From NCBI RefSeq assembly GCF_000003815.2, contig NC_049993.1, forward strand, positions 20,490,832 through 20,537,589: a stretch of DNA of 46,758 nt, in the 5' to 3' direction. Source of the DNA: Branchiostoma floridae (taxonomy: Eukaryota > Chordata > Leptocardii > Amphioxiformes > Branchiostomatidae). Each line of letters begins with the position of its first letter. Positions within the stretch are counted from its first letter, which is position 1. Under the pieces are notes generated by a model that had not been told where the DNA came from, searched no databases, and saw nothing but the letters and a program-made list of their open reading frames with translations. The translations under genes and the position numbers were made by a program. Of the stretch, positions 1-11,207 are shown piece by piece.

Positions 1-354
1 GTACCCCTATCCCTAATTTTAAACAACATGCTACTGTAGGATCTGCTTGGAGATTGGAATAACTTTGTTGTACTGAAAGTCGAGAGATGTTTAATTTACA
101 TTCATGTCAAGAAGGTTGTTTTAGACAGTCTTTTCCCGCTTTCAGATTTCTAAGGCCTGTAACAGTTGATCGCTACCTTTGTCAAGCAAGTCAAACACAC
201 CTGTGCTCTCTCTGGGGCCTTTGGAGTATGTCATGATTGTGTAACTACATGCTGGTAATACCAGTCTCACACATTGCCAACATGCACACAACAGCTCTTA
301 ATTGTAATGTATCTGTTTGCTGTATTCATAGTAAAATGCCAAAGAAGACATTTA

Positions 355-630
355 GATGTGTGTGTCTGAGTGTGTGTTTGTGATGTGCGTGTCTGTATGT
401 GTGTGTGAGAGAGATTCTGTGTGTGATATTCTGTGTTTGTGTGAGAGAGAGAGATTCTATGTGTGAGATTGTGTGTGTGTGAGAGAGATTCTATGTGTGA
501 GATTGTGTGTGTGTGTGAGAGAGATTCTGTGTGTGAGATTGTGTGTGTATCACGTATGTGCGTTTGCATGATTGTGTATATGTATCTGAGTGTGTATAAA
601 TGAGTGTGTGCGTGTGTGTCTGTGAGATCA
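355..630. repeat. GT-rich minisatellite (gtgtgagagagattctgtgtg units)
   Basis: Imperfect 30-35 bp units of gtgtgtgagagagattctgt alternating with plain GT runs. The open reading frame across it is low-complexity and not a gene. Confidence 0.95.
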
Positions 631-636
631 TTCAAG

Positions 637-3027
637 ATGGGTGACCTAGCTCATGAATAAGGAAATCAACATGACTGGCACCCTATCACAAAATCAACAG
701 ATTGTCCCAAAAGTACAAGACAAGCACATCGATCCCTTCCCAGGCAAACATCGTCTCCAGCGAAAGCGGCTCAAACTAGTCAAGAACATTAAGTCATTGA
801 CAGTTAACCCTCGGGTGAACCTTGGATGAACTAAGTCAAGTCCAAAGACTTTCCTAGGTTAGTAAAGCCAAAGCTGATTTGAGCTTCTAGTGAATGAATA
901 AAGGTGTAACAAGCAAACAGACAAATCAAAGGAAACCATTCAGAGAAAACAAAACGGCTTTTGGTTGAACCTTTATCTATTCATGAGAACCTCAAATCGG
1001 CCTGCAGGTCACTTTTCATTGAGGTCATGAGGGAGATAAGGGTCGGATAGGCCGCAAAGTCACAGAACCCCTCATAAAGCATTTCTATGGCACTAACACA
1101 TCCTTAAATTCACTCATTACGGACAAATCTTCCTGTGAGCAAACTGTAGGCGGCGCTTCGACGGATGTTCCATGGGCTCTACTCCCACACTTAGAAACCG
1201 ATCATTTTTGTGCCAACGCTTGGTGTGAAAACTCTTACATGTAATTCTAGATTCATGTAAAGGTTTTTAGACCAGTTTGGTCGTGTGTTAACTGGCTTTA
1301 AGTGTAACGCCTGGGATATTCTCGCATTTTAAAACGTGAGAGTACATACCCTATAAGAGCCTAATCTGCAGTACCGCTCCCGGCCGTATCATGAAAAGTA
1401 CCGAAGGAGACCGTCAAATTGCCAAATTTCGGTCTTTTCAGGAATGGGGAAATGGTGAAAGACTCGCAAGGGGGTTTAAAGTTATGAAGCTTATTTGACC
1501 TTGAACTCCAAACTATGGCGATGTACACCACTTATAACAATATTCAAAGACATTTGGCTTGAACATAAATGAATATTAGGTTATATATTAGATGTTTATA
1601 TCGCAATCTGCAAATTTCCCTATCGGAGACATTTCCGATGAATGAAAACCAAGCAGATGTTGGTGGGGCAGATCGGAACTTTTCCTCGTGAAAAGAATCG
1701 TTAGCTATAAACAGCGCTTCCTAGGATTTGCTATAACAGGTGGTACAGTAATAATAGGTGTATGCATTATGTAACATGTAACGTTAAAGCTGGTTTCTTA
1801 CACCAAATTGTGTCTATGCCGATTAAAAGATATACAAACAGGGAAATTAATAGATACAAACTTCCCATGTCTGTAGCCACTATCCATCAGATGCCTGCGA
1901 ATGATTGATTGATTGATTGAAAGTGACTATAGCTATAAAAAAACTTGATTTTATGTCTATCAGCCATAAGAAGGCTGAACCCGCGAAGGTATTTGTACTG
2001 GTCTGTGGAAATTTATTTCACTTTAATTGCTTCCTCTGAAACCGCCAACAGGTGAACATAACTGTTGGTCAATGAGTCACAAAGTTGTATTCGAATATTA
2101 TCATAATTTACCCAAATATTTTCGTCTGCTACAGGGAAAAGCGAAATACAGGGAAAGACGCCAACTGTATAAGACATATAGCGAGAGAGAAATAGAAAGG
2201 TATATACAGAGAAATACACGGACAGGGAAGCTGCATTGTAAGGAGGCCATATTACGTCAAAAATAAATCTATAGGAATGAAAAGAAATCCTGCTTCGTCT
2301 CAGTTCTTCAACCACGAATGAAATATATCATTTTCTACTCTGGGCTTTAGACAGGACGTATAGATGTCATGTTGTTCCATGCTTGTCTTGGAATTTCAGT
2401 CTCCCGTTTTCTGTAGTTTGCGAGCCTTGGACTGCTGAGCTGAGCTGAGCTGAGCTGAGCTGTCCTATGGCTTAGGAGATCACTAGTTCTCTGTCTGGGA
2501 ATTTAGTGTCTCAAAAAACTAGGGCCCTTCGCGGTGCCCTCAAGGCTGGTCTGGCCACGCCAGGCTGTGCCGCAAGACGCCACGTAACACAATGTGGCGT
2601 TAAGTCAGAAATATGCCAAATAAAGAGAAATATCGTTAAATTCACTCATTATAAGTTCATTTTCCCACAATTTCCCAGACTCTTCTAGCCCTCCCCTCAA
2701 TGCAAGGTTTAATATTGAATGGAAACCCATTGTTCGATCCTCTTGTCACCCAAGCCCCCCTACACCCCACCAAATCTTTACAGTACGTATAATGAATACA
2801 TCTTTCACTTGTGGTTTTGGTTACAAAAAGACCATTTGGGTAAATTTATGTTCACCTGTAACACAGGTGAGTGTAATTAATCTGAATACATTAATTGCTG
2901 ACTTGGAAACAATGAGGATTGGCCAAGACGGTTCCTACTAATTGGATAGTTGACCAGCTATGGTTGCCCAGTGAAAGACTGGAAAAGCAGGCAAAAAAAC
3001 GGAAAAACAAATCATTGAAAAGTTTTC
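637..3027. other. No gene recognised; short simple repeats
   Basis: Ordinary AT-rich noncoding sequence with (GATT)n at 1,904-1,920, (GAGCT)n at 2,437-2,462 and no convincing splice-bounded coding block on either strand. Confidence 0.6.
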
Positions 3028-3033
3028 TTTATT
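3028..3033 (-). terminator. Candidate polyadenylation signal for the microprotein gene
   Basis: AATAAA on the minus strand (plus tttatt), about 1.05 kb beyond the stop codon. It is the first canonical hexamer I see downstream. Inference only. Confidence 0.3.
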
Positions 3034-4084
3034 TCATAAGTCAGGCATGGACAAGAAGACAATAGAATAGAATAGAATAGAAAGCACATCTACTGAATTC
3101 CACTCTGGCATAAAAGGAACAACATCCTTAACGTATATACATTAGAATCCAACTGCTCTATATATATAAAACACGCTCATATGTTTATAATTATTCATCC
3201 TAACATTAATACTTATAGAAATAGAAAACTTACATCACATTAGATATTTCAGTACTTTTGAAGTTTCCAGACTGCCACATATTGGACTTTACTACTACAC
3301 CCTACATATATACCGACCAGTCAAACACATTTTGCAGATGACGTACTTTAGTATTGAACCTCACTTCAACATTCTTCAACACAAAAACTAACTCTTTCAC
3401 GTTTTTTCTAACGTTTTGTTTCTTGTTATCAAACCGCCATATGAGTTCCCTTTGCGTGTATCTTTATCGCATCTCACGTCATCTTCATATAAAACGGGCC
3501 GCACCTGACCGTGACACGGTGCTGTGGAAGCGCCGCCCAGTGACTGGTGAAGGTACTGCAACCGCCATCTAGTGAATGGTAAAGGTACTGCAGCTCAGGA
3601 ACGACTAGTTGATATGATCAAGGTACTAATACATAATATACGAAACAGAAGAAAATAAGAAGAGGGCATGTGGTGATGTAATCAAGAATTTCCATTTTCC
3701 TAAAGCTATTATGGAGTGAGATCGAACATAGTTTGTCGAGTCTTCTGGTGCTTAAAGTGACACTACGTTCTACAGGTGGCAAAATCTCATCCTAGTTTCC
3801 CCTCATATCTATCCCGTAGTCTAGCTTGCTGTTTTCTCCATCCTTCTCGGTTACTAGTATCTGCAGATGGTTTTCTTAATGTTTCACTCATTGCCATGCC
3901 TGTCCATTCTATGATATTATCTTCCCATTGCCAGCTGCGCTTTACATTTCTTGCTCTATTGGTTCCTTGCGAGGTGATTTTGGCTAGTCCGGAAGACACA
4001 CGTATCACGGCCATGTGCAATGTGTTATTGTTGGTTTTCAGTGTTTCCTAGAATCAAGGCGGTGATAACTGTTGGTCTGGCTGT
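3034..4084 (-). other. Probable 3' UTR of the microprotein gene
   Basis: Sequence between the stop codon and the candidate AATAAA. It includes (AGAAT)n just beyond its end at 3,060. No other coding signal seen. Confidence 0.3.
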
Positions 4085-4133
4085 TCAGCACGCACAGTCC
4101 CCCGGATTGTCCCTGGCGCTCCTCTTGCAACAC
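4085..4133 (-). CDS. Microprotein exon 3: cytoplasmic tail and stop
   Basis: Acceptor TACTATTGCAG. 16 codons including the split Arg, then TGA at 4,085-4,087. The tail is RCCKRSARDNPGDCAC. Confidence 0.6.
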
Positions 4134-5366
4134 CTGCAATAGTAGAACTTTATTGCACGACATTTGTACATGGTACAATGTATGGTAACGACTATTACAC
4201 AAAGTAAAAAAATAGATTATAGGACTTAACATACTAATCAACATAACAATAAAGTCTTTGATATAGTGTTACATAATCGAGTCGGGCTAATCATGGGTTT
4301 CGGTATCCTTTCTGACAACAAAACAGTCATTCCTATATTTACCTATCTTTGCATTATGGGAGTTGTGGCATCTAAAGATATATACAAATCTTTCTGTAGC
4401 ATCGAGCCTCTTGAAATCATATATAGTAAAGCAGTTCGTGACATCGTGTGTGTGTGGGGGGGGGGTGAATGCATTAATAACGAGCGAACGAACAGATCAA
4501 AGGATGAAAGGATGAACGAATGAATGAAATGGAGGAATGAAATTACTAGTATAACTAGCGATCGAATGAATGAAAGGAATGATTAAATAAAATGATGAAT
4601 GGATGAATAAATGAAAGGATGGATGTGTCAATTTTGACCTAGGTTGTAAACCTAGTTCATAAAATGCACCTCTGAGGGAAGTCACATTTCATGGCTACTT
4701 ACTTGAAGTGATGAATTCAGGTGTTTATGAGATACGAAAGCTAGTAATGTGTAGATAAGTTCATTTTGCGTACCTGTTATAAATGACGATGATCGCCCCA
4801 ATGAGTCCCACAAGCGCGGTGACTAGTTCCAGCCATAGTTCCATCGAGATCGGATCGTCTGAAATGCAGTGCATGAAGTTATACTCCAATAATACACACT
4901 CACTGTTACTGTAGTTTGGGTTATATTAAAGGGTTAATGAAGTGTATTATTGTGTCATGACGTCTGGTCCTTTGCTTTAACTGCCAATTGAAACATTTAA
5001 TTTCCAAGGTTGGCGTAATAACTAGAATATACGGAAGTAATACAGTCCGCTTCTGTAAACGTAAATCCAATACATGTCTACTTATGTTTTATATTTATAT
5101 TAGGCCAAACCGAGATGCCCTGAGATTGAACCAAAGTCTCCCGGCTACCAAAGAATTGGAACTAAAAGCTGAAGGCATACTGCCATGGACGTACACAAGG
5201 GAGTCTGGCGCAGCTACACGGATTACACAGGACTTGAACAGAAGGGAGAGACGCTGGAGCTGTATAACAAATAATCTGACCACTCACGTGCCGACACCAC
5301 CTGAAACACGCAGATTAACATCACAACAATCACACGTCCTGTCGGGAACGGGCGGAGGGTCTTCAT
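4085..5366 (-). CDS. Predicted 70-residue type I membrane microprotein (three exons)
   Basis: Joined segments 5,288-5,366, 4,774-4,858 and 4,085-4,133. Exon 1: strong context CCACCATG, MKTLRPFPTGRVIVVMLICV then FQVVSA, a clear signal peptide with V-S-A before the predicted cleavage site; donor GTGAGT, phase 1. Exon 2: acceptor ATTTCAG, HDPISMELWLELVTAL then VGLIGAIIVIYN, one membrane helix; donor GTACGC, phase 2. Exon 3: acceptor CTATTGCAG, RCCKRSARDNPGDCAC then TGA. All phases fit. The product would have an ectodomain of about ten residues and a basic, four-cysteine cytoplasmic tail with a juxtamembrane CC (a palmitoylation candidate). It resembles FXYD-type small regulators in size and layout but lacks the FXYD motif; I do not recognise the family. 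Symmetric phase-1 ectodomain exons could exist and be spliced in, but I found none. Confidence 0.62.
4134..4773 (-). other. Intron 2 of the microprotein gene
   Basis: Contains a degenerate (AATG)n stretch at 4,497-4,625 and a run of G at 4,455. No coding block seen. Confidence 0.5.
4774..4858 (-). CDS. Microprotein exon 2: transmembrane segment
   Basis: 85 nt with AG/GT borders. An acidic tryptophan-containing stretch (MELWLELV) leads into an uncharged helix of about 18 residues ending at YNR, where positive residues begin, consistent with type I topology. Confidence 0.68.
5288..5366 (-). CDS. Microprotein exon 1: signal peptide
   Basis: ATG at 5,364-5,366 within CCACCATGA. 26 codons plus 1 nt, hydrophobic core VIVVMLICVF preceded by a basic N-region (K, R, R). 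Donor C/GTGAGT. Confidence 0.65.
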
Positions 5367-6584
5367 GGTGGTTCAAGGTGTACCGTGTGGCCTCACTGGG
5401 AGAAATTCCTTCAAACCGCCTCACTGATTTTCGTTTTTTCTCTTTTCCGGGTTAGAGATCAATGTCAGTGTGAGTTAATGATTATAAGTTTGTACCCTGA
5501 ACTTTTATGATATTACAAATGAGTGACGTGAACTTGAAAAAAAACGGTACAAGGTCCAGCTATAACCTGGTCACTAGGGGTGGGTACCGGTACAGAAAAT
5601 TCAGGTCCAGGTCCGGTTCNNNNNNNNNNNNNNNNNNNNNNNNNNNNNNNNNNNNNNNNNNNNNNNNNNNNNNNNNNNNNNNNNNNNNNNNNNNNNNNNN
5701 NNNNNNNNNNNNNNNNNNNTAAAAGAAATGGCCCAGCAAAAGGTATAATGAGCCAAAAAGAGCAAGGAGGTTGACCCCTCTTTCAGGCCTTGTGAGTACA
5801 TTTACTCTTGATCACCCCCACACCGCTCCACATGGACTAACCTGTTCCCATGGCGACGCCGATGTCTCTTCAGATGTGTGATGTCAGGTTCGCGCACTTG
5901 ACGTCACGTCAGGTGTCCCGTACATCACTGTACACCCAGGTAACACACCTGTAGGGTCCGTCTGACGTCCAGGTGAGGTTCTGTAGGGGATTTGTTCCTC
6001 CCGTGTAACGACTTGTAGGTGTGAAAAGGGGTCAGGGGAAAATTATTTCCTTAGTAACTCGAGCTGGGATCGATTCCTTAGGCGGAGTCTTAGGTTTGCC
6101 CAGCTGGACAAAAGGAGCGACAAGCACACGTGAGGGACTTGAAGGAGGCAGGGGTGACCTGTGGGAGGGACGTAAGGAGGAAACACGCTCTTCAGGCAAG
6201 GTGAGAACAGAAATGTCCAGGATGTGTCATACAGGTATGACTAAGATGTGACACCTTCTGCTCGAGGACCCACGCTTCTATCAGTCGGAGTCACAGTCGC
6301 GTCAGAAGTGTCAACGTGGCCCCAGCGGGACCGGGCTTCGAGAAGGATACTAATACATCATATGGAAACTGTTTCCCAGTCACAAGCTTAAGGTAGAATT
6401 TTGTACTACGACACATTCCCGACTAAGACCCGACTTTGCTGTTGTAGACGTAAGCTTGTCGTATGTTGTAAGTTACAGGTGCTTAGTTTAGGTTAGAAAA
6501 GCTCGTTACTACCACTGTAGATCTGTGTTTCTATCTCGCGGGGCTTCATGTTACTCACCAGGCACAGAAAACGCTACAAACACG
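5367..6584. other. Upstream flank of the microprotein gene, with assembly gap 5,620-5,719
   Basis: Moderately GC-rich at 5,820-6,000 with a CRE-like ttgacgtcacgtc at about 5,896 that could belong to the microprotein promoter. No gene recognised. Confidence 0.3.
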
Positions 6585-6750
6585 TTTGAAGCTTCTCTCC
6601 AGGCAGAGGTTCGGCTCCAGCTGTTTTGATGCATTTCTAGGTGTTTTTGCCGGGCATTCTGTTTAGTCCCACTTTCTTCATGTCTGTCGATCAAGGTTTG
6701 AGGCCTAAAAACACGTCAAAAACAGTCGGAGCCGAACCTTGGCTTCACGC
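6585..6750. mobile_element. MITE family 2, copy 1
   Basis: Foldback element: ctctccaggcagaggttcgg at the left and the complement-related cagtcggagccgaacctt at the right, about 165 bp, no ORF. Confidence 0.75.
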
Positions 6751-8207
6751 GTGTGCAACGTTATTGTTTGTTCTTGAAAATGCACTGTTTTGAACTTCGA
6801 ATCTTATTTTCTTTCCTTTTCTAACTCTATGATATATAGTGCGTAGAAATGCGTACACTCTGCGTGTTGATTGTTGTTTCGAAAACATGGCCTGTTTTCT
6901 GGACTGACGATCAATGAAGAGTTGTCTATTGCTGGTAAACACGGCGTTAAGGTAGATTATCTCCTGAGTTTCACGCAAATTAAATAACACCACCGTTTTC
7001 CTAAAAACTTGATTTATAAAACACTTGCAGTGTTCAAGGTGTATGTTTTTGTTATCGATTTATGTTGAAACCAGAAGACTTTGTTTCTACGTCACCAAGT
7101 ACTGAACCATCCCGTCTAAAGTTGGTAAACATGTGTACTCAAACAGGTCAATTCCCGAGTACCTCAAGCACGGTCCCTCTTCGTACGCGTTTCCGGCCAC
7201 TCGTGTTACCATGGCGACCCGATGTCAGGTTCGGTCCTGTCTAAAACACACTCAAAATTCAGTAATACTGATTCAAAACTTTGAAGCCACGGACTTCTCG
7301 TCTATTGCTGGTGAAAACGCATGCAGTATTGCTTTTGATCACCATAAACACTGCAGAAACGTATTCGAGGGGGTGCGTATGTTGCTGGAATTCGGAAAGC
7401 AAGTCAGCCTACCAATGCGTTCAATTTAGCCAAACACGCCGACCAATCGTCATTTTTGTTCCGTCATTCTCTCAATTTCTTCTCACAAGAAGCCTTGTAG
7501 AGACTGTAACTGTACAACAAGCCCAAAGCTCCGGGGGACTTCATACGTTAATTACTGATAATAACATCCGCGTGTACAAAACACAGCTTCAACTGACGGC
7601 AGCATTTTCCAAGCAGACGTCCGGTTGTAACAGGTTCTTCTTCTTTCTGCCGTTTGGTCGTTGTTTTTGTCTACTCGTTATTTCTGTTTGGCTGTTTAGC
7701 TGCATGTTTTTCTCGTTGGTAAGGCGAGTTACGTAAAAAAAAAAAGGTAAATAAATTTACCAAACTTCATCCGTACCTAACATCTGCTTGGAGACGACGT
7801 GAAGACCGAACAAAACGCGATAGCGCGGATTAATGTTATGTAAACAGTCCGATTGAAACTGTACCCTTCCGCTAGGAGTAGGACAGAAACCTAACACCGC
7901 CCGAGTGTCGTACAGAAGCCAGTCGATATGAGAACTGCAAATAACAAACATGGGTGCGCGAACAAGCGGTTACTGAGACTTTAAGTGGAAATCTGATCAA
8001 CAAGAAGCTTCGGCCGTCTCTAAAACTATCCGCTGTTGATATTTAAGCCACAAAACGTACAGAATTTTAGAAAGAAAAGAAAAGAAAGTAAGAATAGAAA
8101 GAAAGAATTCAATTTAAGGAAACAATGCAGGGACTAAGAACGAACCAGGAAAGGTTAGGAAAGAAGGAAAAAGAGTGTCATGTCATAGTACTTTAATCCT
8201 GTCAAAT
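6751..8207. other. No gene recognised
   Basis: Several short open frames but no codon bias or family motif. ccatggcgac-cgatgtcaggttcg at 7,210 resembles the sequence at 5,850, a weak local repeat. Confidence 0.4.
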
Positions 8208-8415
8208 ACTGTAAACGCAGAAATGTTCGCGGTGGATTAATGTTCGCGGTTTTCGCGGTGACCACTTCACCGCGAACTTAAAACCACCGCGAACATTTTT
8301 GTATTATGGCATTAGACTGTAGTCTATGGTGTTACCGCGAAATTAAAACCACCACGAAAAGTCCATTTTCCCGCTACCGCGAAATTAAATCTCCGCGAAC
8401 TTAAATGCATTTAGT
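8208..8415. mobile_element. MITE family 1, copy 1
   Basis: About 207-bp element starting tactgtaaacgcagaaatgt and ending aacttaaatgcatttagtag, rich in internal inverted motifs (ttcgcggt / accgcgaa). The ends are the inverted pair CTGTAAATGCA / TGCATTTACAG in the better copies, with TA at the borders. No coding capacity. Confidence 0.9.
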
Positions 8416-8419
8416 AGAT

Positions 8420-8591
8420 CACAAAGTTGTGACGTAGCATCCCGTCTTGCTCTGATTGGACAGTAGTTACGTTGATTTTGTTTTTGGCAACGCCTGAGGT
8501 GCGAAGCCTTGTGTGACGCATTGCTGATGACGTGCAAACGTTGTTATTTTCCCACAGGCATGCTGGGTAAAACAGCCGGGAGCTAGGGACG
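8420..8591 (+). promoter_or_regulatory. Probable promoter region of the intronless gene
   Basis: Between a MITE (ends about 8,415) and the ATG. It contains an inverted CCAAT box (ctgATTGGac at about 8,455), CRE-like TGACG cores near 8,430, 8,515 and 8,530, and no TATA box. Inference from motifs only. Confidence 0.35.
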
Positions 8592-9221
8592 ATGTCCGTG
8601 CCGTCGCGCCTGCGCAGACACGTGGACGAGGAAGAAGTCTTGGACGTTCTTGAGGCAAACCAGAGACTGTCTCAGCTGATCCAAGGCGTCTGGGAGGACT
8701 TCTCTAAGTTCAAGGTCAAGGAGCGTGAGTTCATGAGCGAGCTGGACGGCGTGTCGCTGTCCAACGGCTACACGAGTCTGGTGACGATACGGATGATCCG
8801 GGGTCACGTGCAGCGCTACCCGGACCTGCACCCGAACCTACAGACGTTTCTGCGCATGTACGACCGGTTAAAGGAGGACGGGGTGAACCTGGTGAAGCGG
8901 AGAATCATCCCGCGCATGCGCCGTGCGCAGGGGTTCATCCCGTTGTCTCTGCGCGACGCCGTGAACTACTGGAACTCGCTGGACGGCACCAAACGCAACC
9001 TGATGGACGTGTCGAAACGCCGCGCATCAAGAGCGCGGGCAAACGCAACACAGTACTTCGCGACGCTGAGCCTCCTACCCGAGGTGATCGAGGCGGCGGC
9101 GATCTGCAGGAACACCGTGGCGAGGTGCTGCAACGACCGGTCGGACTGGAGCCCCGCTGACCCCGTGCCCGAGCTGCACTACCGCAGCGACACCGAGTCG
9201 GCCGAGTCGGCATCTGTCTGA
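8592..9221 (+). CDS. Intronless gene for an unrecognised 209-residue helical protein
   Basis: Starts in good context (gggacgATGt, A at -3) and stops with TGA. The coding part is GC-rich and CpG-rich compared with its AT-rich flanks. The product is soluble-looking: no signal peptide or membrane helix. It has an acidic N-terminus (RRHVDEEEVLDVLEANQRLS), a helical middle (HVQRYPDLHPNLQTFLRMYD), a basic stretch (KRRIIPRMRRAQ) and an acidic/serine tail DTESAESASV. I recognise no domain. The 3' end and downstream sequence (about 220 bp) occur again twice; the second copy keeps the tail reading frame with mostly conservative changes. It could be a young or lineage-restricted gene or a retrocopy. Confidence 0.7.
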   Translation: MSVPSRLRRHVDEEEVLDVLEANQRLSQLIQGVWEDFSKFKVKEREFMSELDGVSLSNGYTSLVTIRMIRGHVQRYPDLHPNLQTFLRMYDRLKEDGVNLVKRRIIPRMRRAQGFIPLSLRDAVNYWNSLDGTKRNLMDVSKRRASRARANATQYFATLSLLPEVIEAAAICRNTVARCCNDRSDWSPADPVPELHYRSDTESAESASV

Positions 9222-9366
9222 TGCCACAAACTTCAGAATAAGTCTGTTCACAGGTTGATCTACGTATGCGCGAGGTCAAAGGGAAAACTTATAGTAATCA
9301 GATGTTGTCCAGACCATGCTTCTTTAATAATACATGTCCGGTAGACGGGTTTTGTTTATGAATCAG

Positions 9367-9520
9367 GACTGGAGCCCGGCCGCACCGGTACCCGAGCTGC
9401 AGTACCGCGGCGATACGGAATCAGCCGAGTCGGCGTCTGTCTGACGTCACAAACTTATAAGTCTGTTCACAGGTTGATTTGCGCATGAGCGAGGTCAAAG
9501 GGAAAAGCCTCCAGTCTAAC
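9367..9520 (+). pseudogene. Second, partial copy of the intronless gene's 3' end
   Basis: Positions 9,367-9,444 encode DWSPAAPVPELQYRGDTESA then ESASV and TGA, against DWSPADPVPELHYRSDTESA in the gene. The downstream noncoding sequence (caggttgatttgcgcatgag, gaggtcaaagggaaaa) is duplicated too. The unit is about 220 bp and tandem. No start codon or N-terminal part is present. Confidence 0.85.
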
Positions 9521-9540
9521 TTGTAATATGATCATATTGT

Positions 9541-10096
9541 TTGGCCGACCCCGTCCCGAGCTGCACTACGTACAGTAATACCCCCCTCACATTAGGCGCG
9601 ATTNNNNNNNNNNNNNNNNNNNNNNNNNNNNNNNNNNNNNNNNNNNNNNNNNNNNNNNNNNNNNNNNNNNNNNNNNNNNNNNNNNNNNNNNNNNNNNNNN
9701 NNNGTCCAAATTTAGACAAGCTTTCCATAGACCTAGATCGTGCCAGCGCTGGAGTGCTGACACGGCGCAACTCATGAGTGATTGATGTGGGAAACTAATT
9801 TGATGGGACAATTTAAAAACGTGGCAGAAGCCTGATGCATTGGAAGAAACTGTAGGGTTCTCCCCTTCCCGTCAGGGTCATGCGTCCTCGTGATTTAGAG
9901 CTCGCAGACTCGTCGTCCGATCGAATCGCGCCTAGTGTGAGGGGGGTATAACGACACGGAGTCGGTCGAGTCGGCGCCTGTCTGACGTCACGGGCCTCAG
10001 AAGAAGTCTGAGCGAGGTCAAAGGGAAAACTTGTAGTAATCAGAAGTTGTCCAGATCATTCTTATACATGTCCAGACGAATTTGTTTATGCATCAG
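9541..10096 (+). pseudogene. Third partial copy of the 3' end, split by a transposon
   Basis: 9,541-9,573 (gaccccgtcccgagctgcac) and 9,944-10,096 (cgacacggagtcggtcgagt, then the duplicated downstream sequence) are the two halves of a third copy. The interruption is the TIR element at 9,574-9,949. Frame is lost. Confidence 0.8.
9574..9949. mobile_element. TIR DNA element inserted in the third tail copy
   Basis: Left end CCCCCCTCACATTAGGCGCG, right end complementary (cgcgcctagtgtgagggggg), about 25 bp of inverted repeat, flanked by TA on each side. Interior contains a 100-bp gap (9,604-9,703). Short length and no ORF suggest a non-autonomous element. Confidence 0.8.
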
Positions 10097-11207
10097 GGCC
10101 TTCCCCTTTGGCCATTAATGTCATGCATTGCACTGCGCATGTACAGTTTAAACACTGAACTGGCTTATTACTGTGAACATCTAAGATAAACTGCTTGCAA
10201 TTACTATAAACTTAAGTCAGATGTTAAATAAGTACAAATCTTGCTGTCCATAGTAGCCACACCATGGACTTGAAGAAAATACCGTTAACAGGTGGTCAAT
10301 ATAGACAGGATTCCTTACGTTCCGGCCATGAGAATAAAATCTAAAGGGCCCACCTGAAAGTAGCCACAATGGGCAGTGGTTCTTATCGACTTATGCAAAG
10401 ATGTTCACTATAAAACGTTTGGCAAAAATGAAAAGACGAGCAAGCATTACAAATATCAAGCATCAGGTATCTAACGATCCCTATACAATACTCTAACAAA
10501 GACAAGTCCACAGAATGTAAATATTGCATTGTGATATATTCTTCATGTCGTGCATTTTACGTAGTCAGCCCATGTCAGGCTGCAATGACGATTGTACAAT
10601 AAACTCCCTTATCACATCTCTGTACAGTCTCTGTCAACTCAAGCATACATACACAAGTCCCCCTCCCCCATACTGGAGGGCTAAACTTGTCTTACATTTT
10701 TAATATCATAACAATTTGTAATGATATCAGATATAAGATACAGTCAAGTACTTTACCGAGAACATCAGGATGATTTTTCTCACCCTGTATAACATTATTA
10801 GATCAAACAATGCTGTGCATTACATTAAAATAATTGTGTCTCCTCACATCATTCGAGAAAAACATAATATTTCTATGTACACATTTACCTACGAGAACAT
10901 TAGATAGAACATTTAAATGAATTGGGGAGAAAATTTAGGTTATCGGCTGTTTCATAAATTCCCAAAATTTAAGGGAGATGAAATAAAAATTCATGCAAAG
11001 GAGGAAAAAAATTCAGTTTCTGCTTTTATTTTCTGTTTCTTCTCATAAGATGACTGAAATCCAAATCCCTAACATCTGCTTTTGCAGGGGAAGATTCTTA
11101 CCAAACGTAAAAAGCACCCAATGGTCCAGAAAAAAATAATAATTTCCTCATCTTCCCCCTTTAAAAAACGTGAAGACACACACATCAGTGTGAACATGAG
11201 TATATCA
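10097..11207. other. AT-rich spacer, nothing recognised
   Basis: Between the tail copies of the intronless gene and the nested MITEs. Only candidate polyadenylation hexamers on the plus strand. Confidence 0.5.
10333..10338 (+). terminator. First AATAAA downstream of the intronless gene
   Basis: AATAAA about 1.1 kb after the stop codon; another lies near 10,600. Which, if either, is used cannot be told from sequence. Confidence 0.2.

Noticed and set aside
267-635. Minus-strand frame of HTHTISHTESLSH repeats
   Set aside because: Translation of a GT/GAGA minisatellite.
5150-5260. Cysteine-rich block (CNPCSCARLPC) after a TTATACAG acceptor between microprotein exons 1 and 2
   Set aside because: Its possible donor leaves the wrong phase for the membrane exon, and direct joining of exons 1 and 2 is in frame.
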